Part shown: one piece after another, positions 7,942 through 18,122 of the stretch | Position numbering within the stretch: position 1 is the stretch's first letter | Layout of the letters: every line of letters starts with the position of its first letter | Source: Actinoplanes lobatus | Lineage (GTDB): Bacteria > Actinomycetota > Actinomycetes > Mycobacteriales > Micromonosporaceae | Length of the DNA: 64,000 nt | Assembly: GCF_014205215.1 (NCBI RefSeq) | Contig: NZ_JACHNC010000001.1 | Location: 6,444,501 to 6,508,500, forward strand | Reading direction: 5' to 3' | Position numbers and translations under genes: made by a program | Notes under the pieces: generated by a model | The model's input: the letters and a program-made list of their open reading frames with translations, nothing else | Databases searched by the model: none | Told to the model about the DNA's origin: nothing

Positions 7942-9587
7942 TGACCGGCTGGATCGCTGTGCTGATGCTGGTCGCCACGCTCGTCGCGGTGTACCGGCCG
8001 TTCGGCGACTACATGTACCGGGTGGTGTCCGGCCGCGACCACAACGTCGTCGAACGCGGTGTCTACCGCCTGGTCGGCGTGGACGCGAACGCCGGGCAGG
8101 CCTGGGGTGTCTACGCCCGCGGTGTGCTGGCCTTCTCCGCGGTGTCGGTCCTGTTCCTCTACGCCTTCCTGCGGTTGCAGGACCGGCTGTGGCTGTCGCT
8201 GGGCCTGCCGGCGGTCGAGGGCCACATCGCCTGGAACACCGCGGTCAGCTTCGTGACGAACACGAACTGGCAGGCCTACTCCGGCGAGTCCACGATGGGT
8301 CACCTGGTGCAGATGGCCGGTCTCGCCGTGCAGAACTTCGTCTCCGCCGCTGTCGGCATCGCGGTGGCGGTGGTGCTGGTGCGCGGTTTCGCGGCCCGTG
8401 AAGCCGAGACGCTCGGCAATTTCTGGGTCGACCTGACCCGCATCATCGTGCGGATCCTGCTGCCGCTGTCGGTGGTGTTCGCCGTCGTGTTCATGGTCGG
8501 CGGTGTGGTGCAGAACCTGTCGGCCGGCGTCGACGTGACCACGCTGACCGGCGGTGTCCAGCACATCACCGGCGGCCCGGTCGCCTCCCAGGAGGCCATC
8601 AAGGAGCTGGGCACCAACGGGGGCGGCTTCTACAACGCCAACTCGGCGCACCCCTTCGAGAACCCCACGGCCTGGACCAACTGGTTACAGATCCTGCTGA
8701 TGCTGCTGATCCCGTTCAGCCTGCCGCGGGTCTTCGGCCGGATGGTCGGCCAGAACCGGCAGGGCTATGCCATCGCCGCGGTCATGGCGCTGCTGGCGCT
8801 CGGCAGCATCGCCCTGACCGTCGGGTTCGAGACGCACGGCGCCGGCACGGTGCCGCAGGCGGTGGGCGCGGCCATGGAGGGCAAGGAGGTCCGCTTCGGG
8901 ATCCCCGGCTCGGCGACGTTCGCGGCCGCGACCACGCTCACCTCGACCGGGGCGGTCAACTCGTTCCACGACTCGTACACCGCGCTGGGCGGGATGATGC
9001 CGATGGTCAACATGATGCTCGGCGAGGTCGCGCCGGGCGGGGCCGGCTCCGGCCTCTACGGCATGTTGATCCTGGCGACCATCACGGTGTTCGTGGCCGG
9101 GCTGATGGTCGGCCGCACCCCCGAATACCTGGGTAAACGGATCCGGGTCCGGGAGATCCAGCTCGCGTCGCTGTATTTCCTGGTCACCCCGCTGATCGTG
9201 CTCGGCGGAACGGCGGCGGCGTTCGCCACCGGCAACGACGCCACCGCGCTCAACACCGGGCCGCACGGCCTCTCCGAGGTCCTGTACGCGTTCACGAGCG
9301 CCGGCAACAACAACGGCTCCGCGTTCGCCGGCATCACGGTCGCCACGCCGTGGTGGGACGTCGCGCTGGGCCTGGCGATGCTGCTGGGCCGGTTCCTGCC
9401 GCTGATCCTGGTGCTGGCCCTGGCCGGGTCGCTGGCCGGGCAGCATCCGGTTCCGGAGTCCGACGGCACCCTGCCCACCCATCGGCCGCTGTTCGTCGGC
9501 ATGGTCGCCGGCGTGACCGTCGTGCTGGTCGCGCTGACGTTCCTTCCCGCGCTGGCGCTCGGCCCCCTCGCCGAGGGCCTGTCATGA
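7941..9587 (+). CDS. kdpA: Potassium-transporting ATPase channel subunit KdpA
   Basis: 548 aa, normal for KdpA. It is a K+-selective channel-like subunit descended from the same superfamily as TrkH/KtrB. Family landmarks: '[14 protein letters not shown]' in the first pore loop, '[18 protein letters not shown]' in the second, and '[12 protein letters not shown]' in the third. About ten membrane segments are evident. It sits between kdpF and kdpB with one- to four-base overlaps at both ends, so the subunits are made from one message. Confidence 0.96.
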   Translation: MTGWIAVLMLVATLVAVYRPFGDYMYRVVSGRDHNVVERGVYRLVGVDANAGQAWGVYARGVLAFSAVSVLFLYAFLRLQDRLWLSLGLPAVEGHIAWNTAVSFVTNTNWQAYSGESTMGHLVQMAGLAVQNFVSAAVGIAVAVVLVRGFAAREAETLGNFWVDLTRIIVRILLPLSVVFAVVFMVGGVVQNLSAGVDVTTLTGGVQHITGGPVASQEAIKELGTNGGGFYNANSAHPFENPTAWTNWLQILLMLLIPFSLPRVFGRMVGQNRQGYAIAAVMALLALGSIALTVGFETHGAGTVPQAVGAAMEGKEVRFGIPGSATFAAATTLTSTGAVNSFHDSYTALGGMMPMVNMMLGEVAPGGAGSGLYGMLILATITVFVAGLMVGRTPEYLGKRIRVREIQLASLYFLVTPLIVLGGTAAAFATGNDATALNTGPHGLSEVLYAFTSAGNNNGSAFAGITVATPWWDVALGLAMLLGRFLPLILVLALAGSLAGQHPVPESDGTLPTHRPLFVGMVAGVTVVLVALTFLPALALGPLAEGLS

Positions 9588-11716
9588 CCCGTACCGGCGC
9601 ACGTGAGAAAGGCACCCCGATGACCGTGACCCTGGACGACGACCTGGTCGAGGCGGGGCCGGAGCCGGCACCGCCGGCCAAGCCGGTGAAGGCCGGCCTG
9701 CTCGACCCGAAGCAACTCCTGCGGTCGCTGCCGGACGCGTTGCGCAAACTGGACCCGCGCACCATGTGGCGCAACCCGGTGATGTTCATCGTCGAGGCCG
9801 GCGCCGTCTTCACCACCGTCCTGTCGGTCGTCGAGCCAAGCCTGTTCGCCTGGCTGATCACGGTGTGGCTGTGGCTGACCGTGGTGTTCGCGAACCTGGC
9901 CGAGGCCGTCGCCGAGGGCCGTGGCAAGGCCCAGGCGGCCGCCCTGCGGTCGGCCAAGCGGGACACCGTCGCCCACCTGGCCGACGGCCGGGACGTCCCG
10001 GCGACCGAACTGCGGCAGGGCGACCTGGTGACCGTCGAGGCCGGGCAGGTCATCCCCGGTGACGGCGACGTCGTCGAGGGCATCGCCAGCGTCGACGAGT
10101 CGGCCATCACCGGCGAGTCGGCGCCGGTGATCCGCGAGTCCGGCGGCGACCGGTCCGCGGTCACCGGCGGCACCCGGGTCCTGTCCGACCGCATCGTCGT
10201 GCGGATCACCCAGCGGCCGGGGGAGAGCTTCGTGGACCGGATGATCGCCCTGGTCGAGGGCGCGAACCGGCAGAAGACCCCGAACGAGATCGCCCTGAAC
10301 ATCCTGCTCGCCGCGCTGACGATCATCTTCCTGCTGGCGGTCGTCACCCTCCAGCCGCTGGCGATCTACAGCAAGGCCTATCAGGCGGCGGCGCCGGACA
10401 CGACGGCGATCGACGGCCACGGCGTCACCGGCGTCGTGCTCGTGTCGCTGCTGGTCTGCCTCATCCCGACCACGATCGGGGCGCTGCTGTCGGCGATCGG
10501 CATCGCCGGCATGGACCGCCTGGTCCAGCGCAACGTGCTGGCCATGAGCGGCCGCGCCGTCGAAGCGGCCGGCGACGTCAACACGCTGCTGCTCGACAAG
10601 ACCGGCACCATCACGCTCGGCAATCGGCAGGCGGCGGAGTTCGTACCGGTGAACGGGGTTGATCCGAAGCGTCTCGCCGACGCGGCGCAACTGGCCAGCC
10701 TCGCCGACGAGACGCCCGAAGGGCGGTCGATCGTGGTGCTCGCGAAGAACGAGTTCGGGTTGCGGGACCGGGAGCCGGGCCTGCTGGCCGGGGCGCGGTG
10801 GGTGCCGTTCACCGCGCAGACCCGGATGAGCGGCGTCGACGTCGACGGGCGCACGATCCGCAAGGGGGCCGCCGCGGCCGTGCTGACATGGGCCGGAGTA
10901 CGCGACGCCGAGATCGACGAGATCGTCGACCGGATCAGCTCCGACGGCGGAACCCCGCTCGTGGTGGCCGAGAACGGTCAGGTCCTCGGGGCGATCAACC
11001 TCAAGGACGTGGTCAAGCCGGGCATGCGCGAGCGGTTCGACGAGATGCGCCGGATGGGCATCCGCACCGTCATGATCACCGGCGACAACCCGCGCACGGC
11101 GGCGGCGATCGCCGCCGAGGCCGGCGTCGACGACTTCCTCGCCGAAGCCACCCCGGAGGACAAACTCGCCCTGATCCGGAAGGAGCAGGCGGGTGGGCGG
11201 CTGGTCGCCATGACCGGAGACGGTACGAACGACGCGCCCGCACTCGCCCAGGCCGACGTCGGTGTCGCCATGAACACCGGAACGTCGGCGGCGAAGGAGG
11301 CCGGCAACATGGTCGACCTCGACTCCGACCCGACCAAACTGATCGAGATCGTCGAGATCGGCAAGCAGCTGCTGATCACCCGGGGCGCCCTGACGACGTT
11401 CTCCATCGCCAACGACATCGCCAAGTACTTCGCGATCATCCCGGCCATGTTCGCCGCCGTCTACCCGGGCCTGGACACGCTCAACATCATGCGGCTGCAC
11501 TCACCCGGCTCGGCGATCCTGTCCGCGGTCGTCTTCAACGCGATCGTCATCGTGTTCCTGATCCCGCTGGCCCTGCGCGGTGTCCGCTACCGGCCGGCGG
11601 CGGCGAGCCGGCTGCTCAGCCGCAACCTGCTGATCTACGGCCTCGGCGGCGTGATCACACCGTTCGTCGGCATCAAGCTCCTCGACCTGCTCATCCAGCT
11701 CATCCCCGGGATCTGA
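9584..11716 (+). CDS. kdpB: Potassium-transporting P-type ATPase subunit KdpB
   Basis: Catalytic P-type ATPase subunit that drives K+ uptake by KdpA. Seen: actuator loop 'ITGES', phosphorylation motif 'DKTGTIT' with its Asp at about residue 338, nucleotide region 'KGA', and hinge motif '[20 protein letters not shown]'. The first ATG (9584) overlaps the kdpA stop as ATGA. A second ATG at 9620 has a better ribosome site (GAGAAAGG), so the real start may be 36 bases later. Length from 9584 is 710 aa. Confidence 0.96.
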   Translation: MTRTGAREKGTPMTVTLDDDLVEAGPEPAPPAKPVKAGLLDPKQLLRSLPDALRKLDPRTMWRNPVMFIVEAGAVFTTVLSVVEPSLFAWLITVWLWLTVVFANLAEAVAEGRGKAQAAALRSAKRDTVAHLADGRDVPATELRQGDLVTVEAGQVIPGDGDVVEGIASVDESAITGESAPVIRESGGDRSAVTGGTRVLSDRIVVRITQRPGESFVDRMIALVEGANRQKTPNEIALNILLAALTIIFLLAVVTLQPLAIYSKAYQAAAPDTTAIDGHGVTGVVLVSLLVCLIPTTIGALLSAIGIAGMDRLVQRNVLAMSGRAVEAAGDVNTLLLDKTGTITLGNRQAAEFVPVNGVDPKRLADAAQLASLADETPEGRSIVVLAKNEFGLRDREPGLLAGARWVPFTAQTRMSGVDVDGRTIRKGAAAAVLTWAGVRDAEIDEIVDRISSDGGTPLVVAENGQVLGAINLKDVVKPGMRERFDEMRRMGIRTVMITGDNPRTAAAIAAEAGVDDFLAEATPEDKLALIRKEQAGGRLVAMTGDGTNDAPALAQADVGVAMNTGTSAAKEAGNMVDLDSDPTKLIEIVEIGKQLLITRGALTTFSIANDIAKYFAIIPAMFAAVYPGLDTLNIMRLHSPGSAILSAVVFNAIVIVFLIPLALRGVRYRPAAASRLLSRNLLIYGLGGVITPFVGIKLLDLLIQLIPGI

Positions 11717-11721
11717 TCATC

Positions 11722-12540
11722 ATGCGACTTCCCGCCTGGCTCGCCCAGCACCTCGCCGCCCTCCGCGCGCTGCTCGTGTTCACCGTCATCCTCGGCCTGG
11801 CCTACCCGCTGCTGCTCGTCGGGATCGGCCGGCTCCCCGGGCTGTCGGACAAGGCATCCGGCTCGATGGTCCCGGCCGGCAGCACCCTGATCGGCCAGTC
11901 GTTCGGCGGCGATCCCCGCTACTTCCAGAGCCGGCCCTCCGCGACCGGGTACGACCCGACCGCGACCGGCGCGAGCAACCTCGGACCGGAGAGCGTCGTC
12001 GACACGCTCTCCGGCGACCCGTCGCCGAGCCTGCTCACCCAGGTCTGCGCCCGCAGTCTCGCCGTCGGCAAGCTCGAGGGTGTCGACGGCCGCCGCCCCT
12101 ACTGCACCCCCGACGGTGTCGGCGCGGTTCTCGCGGTCTTCCACCGCGACGGCTTCACCGGGCCGGTCACCCGGGTCGTGTCGGTCAACCAGACCGGCAC
12201 CCCGTTCCTGGCCACCTACCATGGCGTCGCCGTCGAACCGGCCGAGAACGGTACGGACTACCGGGCCCTCGGCGCCGTGATCACCCCGATCCGCGGCGAC
12301 GCGCCGGCCGACCCGGTCGTGCCCGCCGACGCGGTCACCGCCAGCGGCAGCGGCCTCGACCCGCACATCAGCCCGGCCTACGCCGCCCTGCAAGCGCCCC
12401 GGGTGGCCCGCGAACGTGGCCTTCCCGAGGCCCGGGTGCGGGAACTGATCGCCGAGCACACCACCGGCCGGGCGGTCAACGTCCTCGAACTCAACATGGC
12501 CCTGGACGGGCGGCAGAATGAGCCTCATGCCTCGCGGTGA
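11722..12540 (+). CDS. kdpC: Potassium-transporting ATPase subunit KdpC, with an extra central segment
   Basis: One N-terminal helix (ALLVFTVILGLAYPLLLVG) and an extracytoplasmic domain. KdpC landmarks: 'GSTLIGQSFGGDPRYFQSRPSA', 'ASNLGP', 'VTASGSGLDPHISPAYAALQ' and the end 'VNVLELNMALD'. At 272 aa it is about 80 residues longer than the enterobacterial protein. The extra part lies between 'ASNLGP' and 'VVPADAVTASGSGLD' and contains two cysteines. The start lies 5 bases after kdpB, and the end overlaps kdpD by 23 bases. KdpC is needed for ATPase activity. Confidence 0.93.
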   Translation: MRLPAWLAQHLAALRALLVFTVILGLAYPLLLVGIGRLPGLSDKASGSMVPAGSTLIGQSFGGDPRYFQSRPSATGYDPTATGASNLGPESVVDTLSGDPSPSLLTQVCARSLAVGKLEGVDGRRPYCTPDGVGAVLAVFHRDGFTGPVTRVVSVNQTGTPFLATYHGVAVEPAENGTDYRALGAVITPIRGDAPADPVVPADAVTASGSGLDPHISPAYAALQAPRVARERGLPEARVRELIAEHTTGRAVNVLELNMALDGRQNEPHASR

Positions 12541-15010
12541 ACTGCGGATCTACCTCGGCGCGGCGCCGGGCGTCGGCAAGACGTACACCATGCTCGAAGA
12601 AGCCCACCGCCGCGCCGCACGCGGCACCGACGTCGTGATCGGCCTGGTCGAGACGCACGGCCGCAGGCACACCGCCGCCATGATCGGCGACCTCGAGGTC
12701 GTGCCGCGCCGCACCATGACCTACCGCGGCGCGGCCTTCACCGAGATGGACCTCGACGCCGTCCTGCGGCGCCGCCCCGACATCGCCGTCGTCGACGAAC
12801 TCGCCCACACCAACATCCCCGGCTGCCGCAACGCCAAACGCTGGCAGGACGTCCAGCAACTGCTGGACGCCGGCATCAGCGTGCTCACCACCGTCAACAT
12901 CCAGCACCTGGAGTCACTCAACGACGTCGTCGCCCGCATCACCGGCGCCGAACAGCGCGAGACCCTCCCGGACGCCATCGTCCGCGCCGCCGAGCAGGTC
13001 GAACTCGTCGACATGACCCCGGAGGCGCTGCGCCGCCGGATGGCCCACGGCAACATCTACCAGCCCGAGAAGATCGACGCCGCGCTCGGCAACTACTTCC
13101 GCACCGGCAACCTCACCGCCCTGCGCGAACTGGCCCTGCTGTGGCTCGCCGACAAGGTCGAGGACCAGCTCGACAAGTACCGCACCGACCACGCCATCGA
13201 CGCCACCTGGGAGACCCGCGAACGTGTCGTCGTCGCACTGACCGGCGGCCTCGAAGGCGACACCCTCATCCGCCGCGCCTCCCGCATCGCCGACCGCACC
13301 AAAGGCGCCGACCTGCTCGCCGTGCACGTGGCCCGCAGCGACGGCCTCGCCGGCGCCGACCCGGCCGCACTGGCCCGGCAGCGCGTCCTGGTGGAGAGCC
13401 TCGGCGGCACCTACCACCAGGTCGTCGGCACCGACATCCCGCAGGCCGTGCTCGACTTCGCCCGCGGCGCCAACGCCACCCAGATCGTCCTCGGCGCCTC
13501 CCGCCGCGGCCGGTTCGCCCAGATCCTCTCCGCCGGCGTCGGCGTCACCACGATCGCCCGCTCCGGCTCCATCGACGTGCACCTGGTCACCCACGAACAC
13601 GCCGGCCGGGGCCGCCGCCGCGGCCCGATGCCCGCGGCGCTGTCGCGCACCCGCCGCGCCGCCGGGTTCCTCACCGCGCTGCTCGGCCTGCCGCTGCTGG
13701 TCGCCCTGCTCAAGATCGGCCCGCAGCTGTCGCTCACCAACGACATCCTGCTCTTCCTGGCCGCCGTCGTCGGCGTCGCCCTGATCGGCGGACTCTGGCC
13801 GGCCCTGCTCGCCGCCGTCGGCGCCTCCCTGGCGCTGAACTGGTTCTTCACCCCACCGCTGTTCCGGTTCACCGTCGCCGAAGTGCAGAACCTGCTCGCC
13901 CTGGCCATCTTCGTCACCGTCGCCGTCGCCGTCAGCTGGGTCGTCGACACCGCCGCCCGCAAGACCCGGCAGGCCGCACAGGCGTCCGCCGACGCGCAGA
14001 CCCTGGCCACCGTCGCCGGCAGCGTCCTGCGCGGCGAACGGCCCCTGATCGCCCTGCTCGACCGGCTCCGCGAGACCTTCGGCCTCGACTCGGTCACCCT
14101 GCTCGACGGCGGCACGGTCGTCGCCGCCGTCGGCCATCCGGTCTGCGTGACACCCGCCGACGCCGACGTCGAGGTCACCGCCGACGAGAACGTGACGGTC
14201 CTGCTGCGCGGCCGGATCCTGGAAGCCTCCGACCGGCGCATCGTGGAAGCCTTCGCCGCCCAGGCCGCCGTCGCCCTGAAACAGGAACGCCTCGCCACCG
14301 AGGCGGCCGCCGCCAAACCCCTCGCCGAGGCCGACAAGCTGCGCACCGCCCTGCTGGCCGCGGTCAGCCACGACCTGCGTACGCCACTGGCCGCCGCCAC
14401 CGCGGCCGTCGCCGGGCTGCGCAGCCGCGACATCCAGCTCGACGACGAGGACCGCGACGAACTGCTGGCCACCACCGACGAGTCCCTGGCCCGGCTCGAC
14501 CGGCTGGTGGCCAACCTGCTCGACATGAGCCGCCTGCAAGCCGGCGCCCTCGGCGTCGCCGCCATCGACGTCGGCGCCGAAGACGTCGTCCCCCGCGCCC
14601 TCGACGAGATCGGCCCCGACGGCCACGACGTCACCGTGCACGTCCCCGACGACCTGCCGCCCTTGCACGCGGACCCCGGCCTGCTCGAACGTATCCTGGT
14701 CAACATCGTCACCAACGCGCTGCGCCACAGCCCACCCGGCCGCCCGCCCGTCATCACCGGCAGCAGCCACGGCGACACCGTCGAACTACGCGTCATCGAC
14801 CACGGCCCCGGCATCCCCCACGACCGGTGGGACGACGTCTTCCTGCCCTTCCAGCGGCTCGGCGACCGTGACAACGGCACCGGTGTCGGCCTCGGCCTGG
14901 CCCTGTCCCGCGGCCTCACCGAAGCGATGGGCGGCACCCTCACCCCCGACGAGACACCCGGAGGCGGCCTCACCATGATCCTCGCCCTGCCCGCCGGCGG
15001 CATGGCATGA
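12518..15010 (+). CDS. kdpD: Sensor histidine kinase KdpD
   Basis: 830 aa with full KdpD order: N-terminal KdpD domain with Walker A 'GAAPGVGKTYTML' (residues about 10-22) and 'DELAHTNIPG'; a USP-like domain (about 230-365); four closely packed membrane helices of DUF4118 (about 385-490); a GAF-like region; HisKA with phospho-acceptor His618 in 'AAVSHDLRTPLAA'; and an HATPase domain ('NIVTNALRHS', 'DHGPGIP', 'GVGLGLALSRGL'). It senses K+ or osmotic status and phosphorylates KdpE. It overlaps kdpC by 23 bases and kdpE by 4 (ATGA). Confidence 0.95.
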   Translation: MSLMPRGELRIYLGAAPGVGKTYTMLEEAHRRAARGTDVVIGLVETHGRRHTAAMIGDLEVVPRRTMTYRGAAFTEMDLDAVLRRRPDIAVVDELAHTNIPGCRNAKRWQDVQQLLDAGISVLTTVNIQHLESLNDVVARITGAEQRETLPDAIVRAAEQVELVDMTPEALRRRMAHGNIYQPEKIDAALGNYFRTGNLTALRELALLWLADKVEDQLDKYRTDHAIDATWETRERVVVALTGGLEGDTLIRRASRIADRTKGADLLAVHVARSDGLAGADPAALARQRVLVESLGGTYHQVVGTDIPQAVLDFARGANATQIVLGASRRGRFAQILSAGVGVTTIARSGSIDVHLVTHEHAGRGRRRGPMPAALSRTRRAAGFLTALLGLPLLVALLKIGPQLSLTNDILLFLAAVVGVALIGGLWPALLAAVGASLALNWFFTPPLFRFTVAEVQNLLALAIFVTVAVAVSWVVDTAARKTRQAAQASADAQTLATVAGSVLRGERPLIALLDRLRETFGLDSVTLLDGGTVVAAVGHPVCVTPADADVEVTADENVTVLLRGRILEASDRRIVEAFAAQAAVALKQERLATEAAAAKPLAEADKLRTALLAAVSHDLRTPLAAATAAVAGLRSRDIQLDDEDRDELLATTDESLARLDRLVANLLDMSRLQAGALGVAAIDVGAEDVVPRALDEIGPDGHDVTVHVPDDLPPLHADPGLLERILVNIVTNALRHSPPGRPPVITGSSHGDTVELRVIDHGPGIPHDRWDDVFLPFQRLGDRDNGTGVGLGLALSRGLTEAMGGTLTPDETPGGGLTMILALPAGGMA

Positions 15011-15684
15011 CCCGCCTGCTCATCGTCGACGACGACCCACAGATCGTGCGGGCGCTGCGGATCAACCTCAAAGCCCGCGGCTACACCGTCGACACCGCAC
15101 CCGACGCCACCACCGCCCTGCACCACGCCGCCCGCAACCACCCCGACCTGGTCGTCCTCGACCTCGGCCTGCCCGACATGGACGGCACCGAGGTCGTCCG
15201 TGGCCTGCGTGGCTGGACCACCGTCCCGATCATCGTGCTCTCCGGGCGCGCCGGCAGCCTCGACAAGGTCACCGCCCTCGACGCCGGAGCCGACGACTAC
15301 GTCACCAAACCGTTCAGCATCGACGAGCTGCTCGCCCGGATCCGGGCCGTCACCCGGCGGATCCAGCCCGCCGACGAAGCCGGCCCGCAGGTGCGCCTCG
15401 GTGAGTTCACCGTCGACCTCGCGGCCCGGACCGTCACCGGGAACGGCGGCGACGTCCGGCTCACGCCCACCGAGTGGCAGCTACTCGAACACCTGCTGCG
15501 CCACCCCGGCAAACTCATCACCCAGCAGAACCTGCTGCACGACGTGTGGGGGCCGGAATACCACAACCAGACCAACTATCTGCGCCAATACATGGCCCGG
15601 CTGCGGCGCAAACTCGAAGCCGACCCGGCCCGGCCCCGGCACCTGATCACCGAACCCGGCATGGGCTACCGATACCAGCCCTGA
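15007..15684 (+). CDS. kdpE: Response regulator KdpE
   Basis: 225-aa OmpR-class regulator. The receiver has the acidic pair 'VDDDP', phospho-acceptor Asp52 in 'VVLDLGLPDMDG', and Lys in 'YVTKPFSIDELLARI'. The C-terminal winged helix contains 'LTPTEWQLLEHLLRHPGKLIT' and 'NYLRQYMARLRRKLE'. It is the partner of KdpD and should activate the kdp promoter near 7.6 kb. It is the last gene of the operon; the next gene converges on it after 6 bases. Confidence 0.95.
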   Translation: MTRLLIVDDDPQIVRALRINLKARGYTVDTAPDATTALHHAARNHPDLVVLDLGLPDMDGTEVVRGLRGWTTVPIIVLSGRAGSLDKVTALDAGADDYVTKPFSIDELLARIRAVTRRIQPADEAGPQVRLGEFTVDLAARTVTGNGGDVRLTPTEWQLLEHLLRHPGKLITQQNLLHDVWGPEYHNQTNYLRQYMARLRRKLEADPARPRHLITEPGMGYRYQP

Positions 15685-15690
15685 GCGCGG

Positions 15691-16185
15691 TCAGCCCACC
15701 AGGCTCTTCGTCAGCACGTGCTCGCGGCGGATCCCGTCGGGCATGAGACCGGCGATCTCGCCGGTGTCGCGGAACCCGTTGCGCTCGTACAGCGCCCAGG
15801 CGTTCTCGTTGCCCTCCGCCACGGCCAGCCGCAGCACCTCGGCCCCTCTTTGGCGGGCCCACCGCTCCACGGCGCCCACCAGCAGATCCCCGACTCCGCG
15901 GCCCCGCCCCGCCGGAGCGACGTACATCGAGATCAGCTCGACGATCTGCTCCTTGTCGCCCGGCACGCCGCTCGCCATCCCCACCGGAAGTCCGTCAACG
16001 GCCGCGACCAGGTTGATCGAACCCGGGATCGCGAGCCGTGCCCGCCACCGATCCTCGCGGTCGCCCTCACCCGACCAGTCCGCCAGCTGGGCGCCGAACG
16101 CGTAACCCGCCTCGCTCAGTGCGGCGAGCCGCAACTCCCGCCAGATCTTCCAGTCATCTGGAGCCAGTACCCGCGTCTCGACCAT
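15691..16185 (-). CDS. GNAT family N-acetyltransferase
   Basis: 164 aa from the chosen ATG; in-frame starts further upstream would add a tail without similarity. The acetyl-CoA site is 'ISMYVAPAGRGRGVGDLLVGAVERWA' (R/Q-x-x-G-x-G/A motif). The C-terminal 'LAVAEGNENAWALYERNGFRDTGE' is motif B of the RimI-like subgroup. The N-terminus 'ETRVLAPDDWKIWRELRLAAL' is also typical. The substrate is unknown. It converges on kdpE with almost no spacer. Confidence 0.85.
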   Translation of the reverse strand: MVETRVLAPDDWKIWRELRLAALSEAGYAFGAQLADWSGEGDREDRWRARLAIPGSINLVAAVDGLPVGMASGVPGDKEQIVELISMYVAPAGRGRGVGDLLVGAVERWARQRGAEVLRLAVAEGNENAWALYERNGFRDTGEIAGLMPDGIRREHVLTKSLVG

Positions 16186-16419
16186 GTGTGCAGATTGCCG
16201 AATCAACATGGAGCATTCAACTCGATATCGCGTCGCTGCTCGCCATGTGTCTTGAGTAGTGCCATGCACTGCTCAAGGCGCACGAGGAACAGGGGCACGA
16301 TCTGAGCCGTGGACAGGTGGAAGCCGTCCTGACAGCGCTCGCCCAGCGTCACGCCGATTCGCGGAACCAGCCGTAGCGCCGCGCGGCCGTTACCCTTCGC
16401 CGGATGGCATCATCCGGTG

Positions 16420-17166
16420 ATGGATGCTGATCTGCGGGTACGTGCCGGTGGTGACGGTGAGCCGCTGCTGCTGTTGCTGCACGGGCTGGGCGCCACCGGT
16501 GACGTGTGGTCCGGCTGGTGGCCCGAGCTGGCGAACCGCTGGCCCGGCCGGTGGATCGCGCCGGACCTGCCCGGGCACGGTGGGTCGCCGGCGCCGCCGG
16601 AGTACACGTTCGACGCCCTGGCCGAGGCGGTGCGCCCGCTCGTGACCGGCGGCGGCCCCACCGTCGTGGTGGGGCACTCGCTCGGTGGGGTGGTCGCGCT
16701 CGCACTGGCCGCCCGCCTGCCGGTGGCCGCGGTGATCGGGCTCGGCATCAAGGTCGCCTGGAGCGATGAGGATCTGGAGCGTGCCGGGGCCATGGCGCAG
16801 CGGCCGGTCGCCTGGTTCGACTCGGCGGACGAGGCCGCCGCCCGGCATCTGCGGGTGTCCGGGCTGGCCGGGCTGCTCACCCCGGACGATCCGGCGGTAC
16901 GCGCCGGGATCCACGAAATCGGCGGGCGCTGGCGGCTCGCGCTCGACCCGTGCGCCTTCGGGGTGGGCGCGCCGGACATGGCCCCGCTGGTGGCCGGTAC
17001 GTCGGCGGCGGTCACGCTGGCCCGCGGCGAACACGATCCGATGAACACCGACGACCAGTTGCGGCAGTGGGGTGTACCGGTCGTCACCCTGGCCGGGCTG
17101 GGCCACAACGCCCACGTGGAGAGCCCGCGGCACTGCCTGGAGCTGTTGGCGGATCACGCCTGGTAG
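16420..17166 (+). CDS. Alpha/beta hydrolase
   Basis: 248 aa with a complete catalytic triad: nucleophile Ser in 'VVGHSLGGVVAL', Asp in 'ARGEHDPMNTDDQ' and His in 'LAGLGHNAHVESP'. The oxyanion-hole motif 'LLLHGLGATGDVWSGW' is near the N-terminus. A short cap lies in the middle. It is probably a soluble esterase or C-C hydrolase of the MhpC/BioH sort; the substrate cannot be inferred. The ATG at 16420 is preferred over the GTG just before it. It overlaps the opposing VOC gene by 13 bases at the 3' end. Confidence 0.85.
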   Translation: MDADLRVRAGGDGEPLLLLLHGLGATGDVWSGWWPELANRWPGRWIAPDLPGHGGSPAPPEYTFDALAEAVRPLVTGGGPTVVVGHSLGGVVALALAARLPVAAVIGLGIKVAWSDEDLERAGAMAQRPVAWFDSADEAAARHLRVSGLAGLLTPDDPAVRAGIHEIGGRWRLALDPCAFGVGAPDMAPLVAGTSAAVTLARGEHDPMNTDDQLRQWGVPVVTLAGLGHNAHVESPRHCLELLADHAW

Positions 17167-17513
17167 TACTGGACCAGGCAGAACTCGTGATTCTCCGGGT
17201 CGGCCATGACGACCACCACGCCTTCGTCGTAGTCGTGCCGTTCACCGGTGGACCGTCCACCGAGGGCCAGGACCGTCGCCATGGCCTCCTCGATGTCGTC
17301 GACGGCGACGTCGAGGTGGATCCTGACCTTGCCGGTGGCCGGCTCGGACACCGGCTGGAACACCAGCCGCGGCTGCGGGTCACCGCGCTCGCCGAGATAG
17401 ACCCACCCGTGCTCCGACGGTCCGGGCTCACGGCCCAGCAGGACACTCCAGAATCGCGCCACGCGCTCCGGATCGAGACAGTCGATTGTCACACCCGACC
17501 AGACATTCGCCAT
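17154..17513 (-). CDS. VOC (glyoxalase/bleomycin-resistance fold) family protein
   Basis: 119 aa. It shows the two beta-alpha-beta-beta-beta halves of a VOC domain: 'VTIDCLDPERVARFWSVLLG' and 'KVRIHLDVAVDDIEEAMATVLALGG', ending 'VVVMADPENHEFCLVQ', which supplies the usual late metal-ligand Glu. Members act as metal-dependent lyases or dioxygenases or as antibiotic-binding proteins; this one is unassigned. The 3' end overlaps the alpha/beta hydrolase gene. Confidence 0.8.
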   Translation of the reverse strand: MANVWSGVTIDCLDPERVARFWSVLLGREPGPSEHGWVYLGERGDPQPRLVFQPVSEPATGKVRIHLDVAVDDIEEAMATVLALGGRSTGERHDYDEGVVVVMADPENHEFCLVQYYQA

Positions 17514-17545
17514 GCCGAACGATGATGGCAGTACTGCTCGACCGG

Positions 17546-17944
17546 TCAGCTGGCGGCGGTGTCGCTGATGACCCTGCCGCCGAGGCCGGAGCGGGATGTG
17601 GGCTGGCCGACCAGTTCGACGAGGATCTCGTCGCGGCAGGCGGGGCCGAAGACGGCGGTTACGGCGTCGGTGAACGTGGACACCAGCTGGGCGACGACCC
17701 GGGCCGCGTCCGGTCGGGCGAAGACCTCCTCGCGCATGCCGAACGTGACCGAAGGCGCGGCGGTGGCGACCGCTACGCCGCCGCGCGCCCAGCGGCCGGC
17801 CGGGATGCCGATCAGCCGAACGTCCACCGAACCGCGCGCCCACTCGCCGTACACGGACACGACGGCGTCGGTCAGTTCGCGGATCAGGTCGGGTTCGCGC
17901 CCGGTGAGGTCCTCTTCGAGCGCGTAGAGCGTCACGTGCGGCAT
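17546..17944 (-). CDS. Tautomerase family protein (132 aa)
   Basis: It starts MPHVTLYALEEDLTG, placing Pro directly after the initiator Met; in the tautomerase superfamily this N-terminal Pro is the catalytic base. The length is about twice that of 4-oxalocrotonate tautomerase, and the C-terminal half ('FGMREEVFARPDAARVVAQLVSTFTDAV') looks like a second beta-alpha-beta unit, as in fused or MIF-like members. The start was chosen for the Met-Pro; longer in-frame starts exist. It lies 32 bases upstream of the VOC gene on the same strand. The substrate is unknown. Confidence 0.72.
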   Translation of the reverse strand: MPHVTLYALEEDLTGREPDLIRELTDAVVSVYGEWARGSVDVRLIGIPAGRWARGGVAVATAAPSVTFGMREEVFARPDAARVVAQLVSTFTDAVTAVFGPACRDEILVELVGQPTSRSGLGGRVISDTAAS

Positions 17945-18122
17945 CGGAGGACTCCTCGACCTCGGGAAGCGGTGGGCGGGCTGTACCGAACGCCCGCGAT
18001 CGAGCAGCATAGAGCGGTCTTTCCGCCGGAAGAAGCCATTTTCTGGACATCGAGCGCGGGTCGGCCGAGTTGGGTGTCCGCATGGCTACCCAGCAGTAGC
18101 CTTCGCTTCCTATCCTGACCGC

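Noticed and set aside
9056..11500. Very long minus-strand open frame opposite kdpA/kdpB
   Set aside because: It is antisense to clear kdpA and kdpB sequence; the product is rich in Arg, Gly, Asp and His with no domain. Long antisense frames are expected at this GC content.
12914..14770. Long minus-strand open frame opposite kdpD
   Set aside because: The translation is Gly/Val/Asp/Gln low complexity, a mirror of the KdpD codons. No ribosome site or homology pattern.
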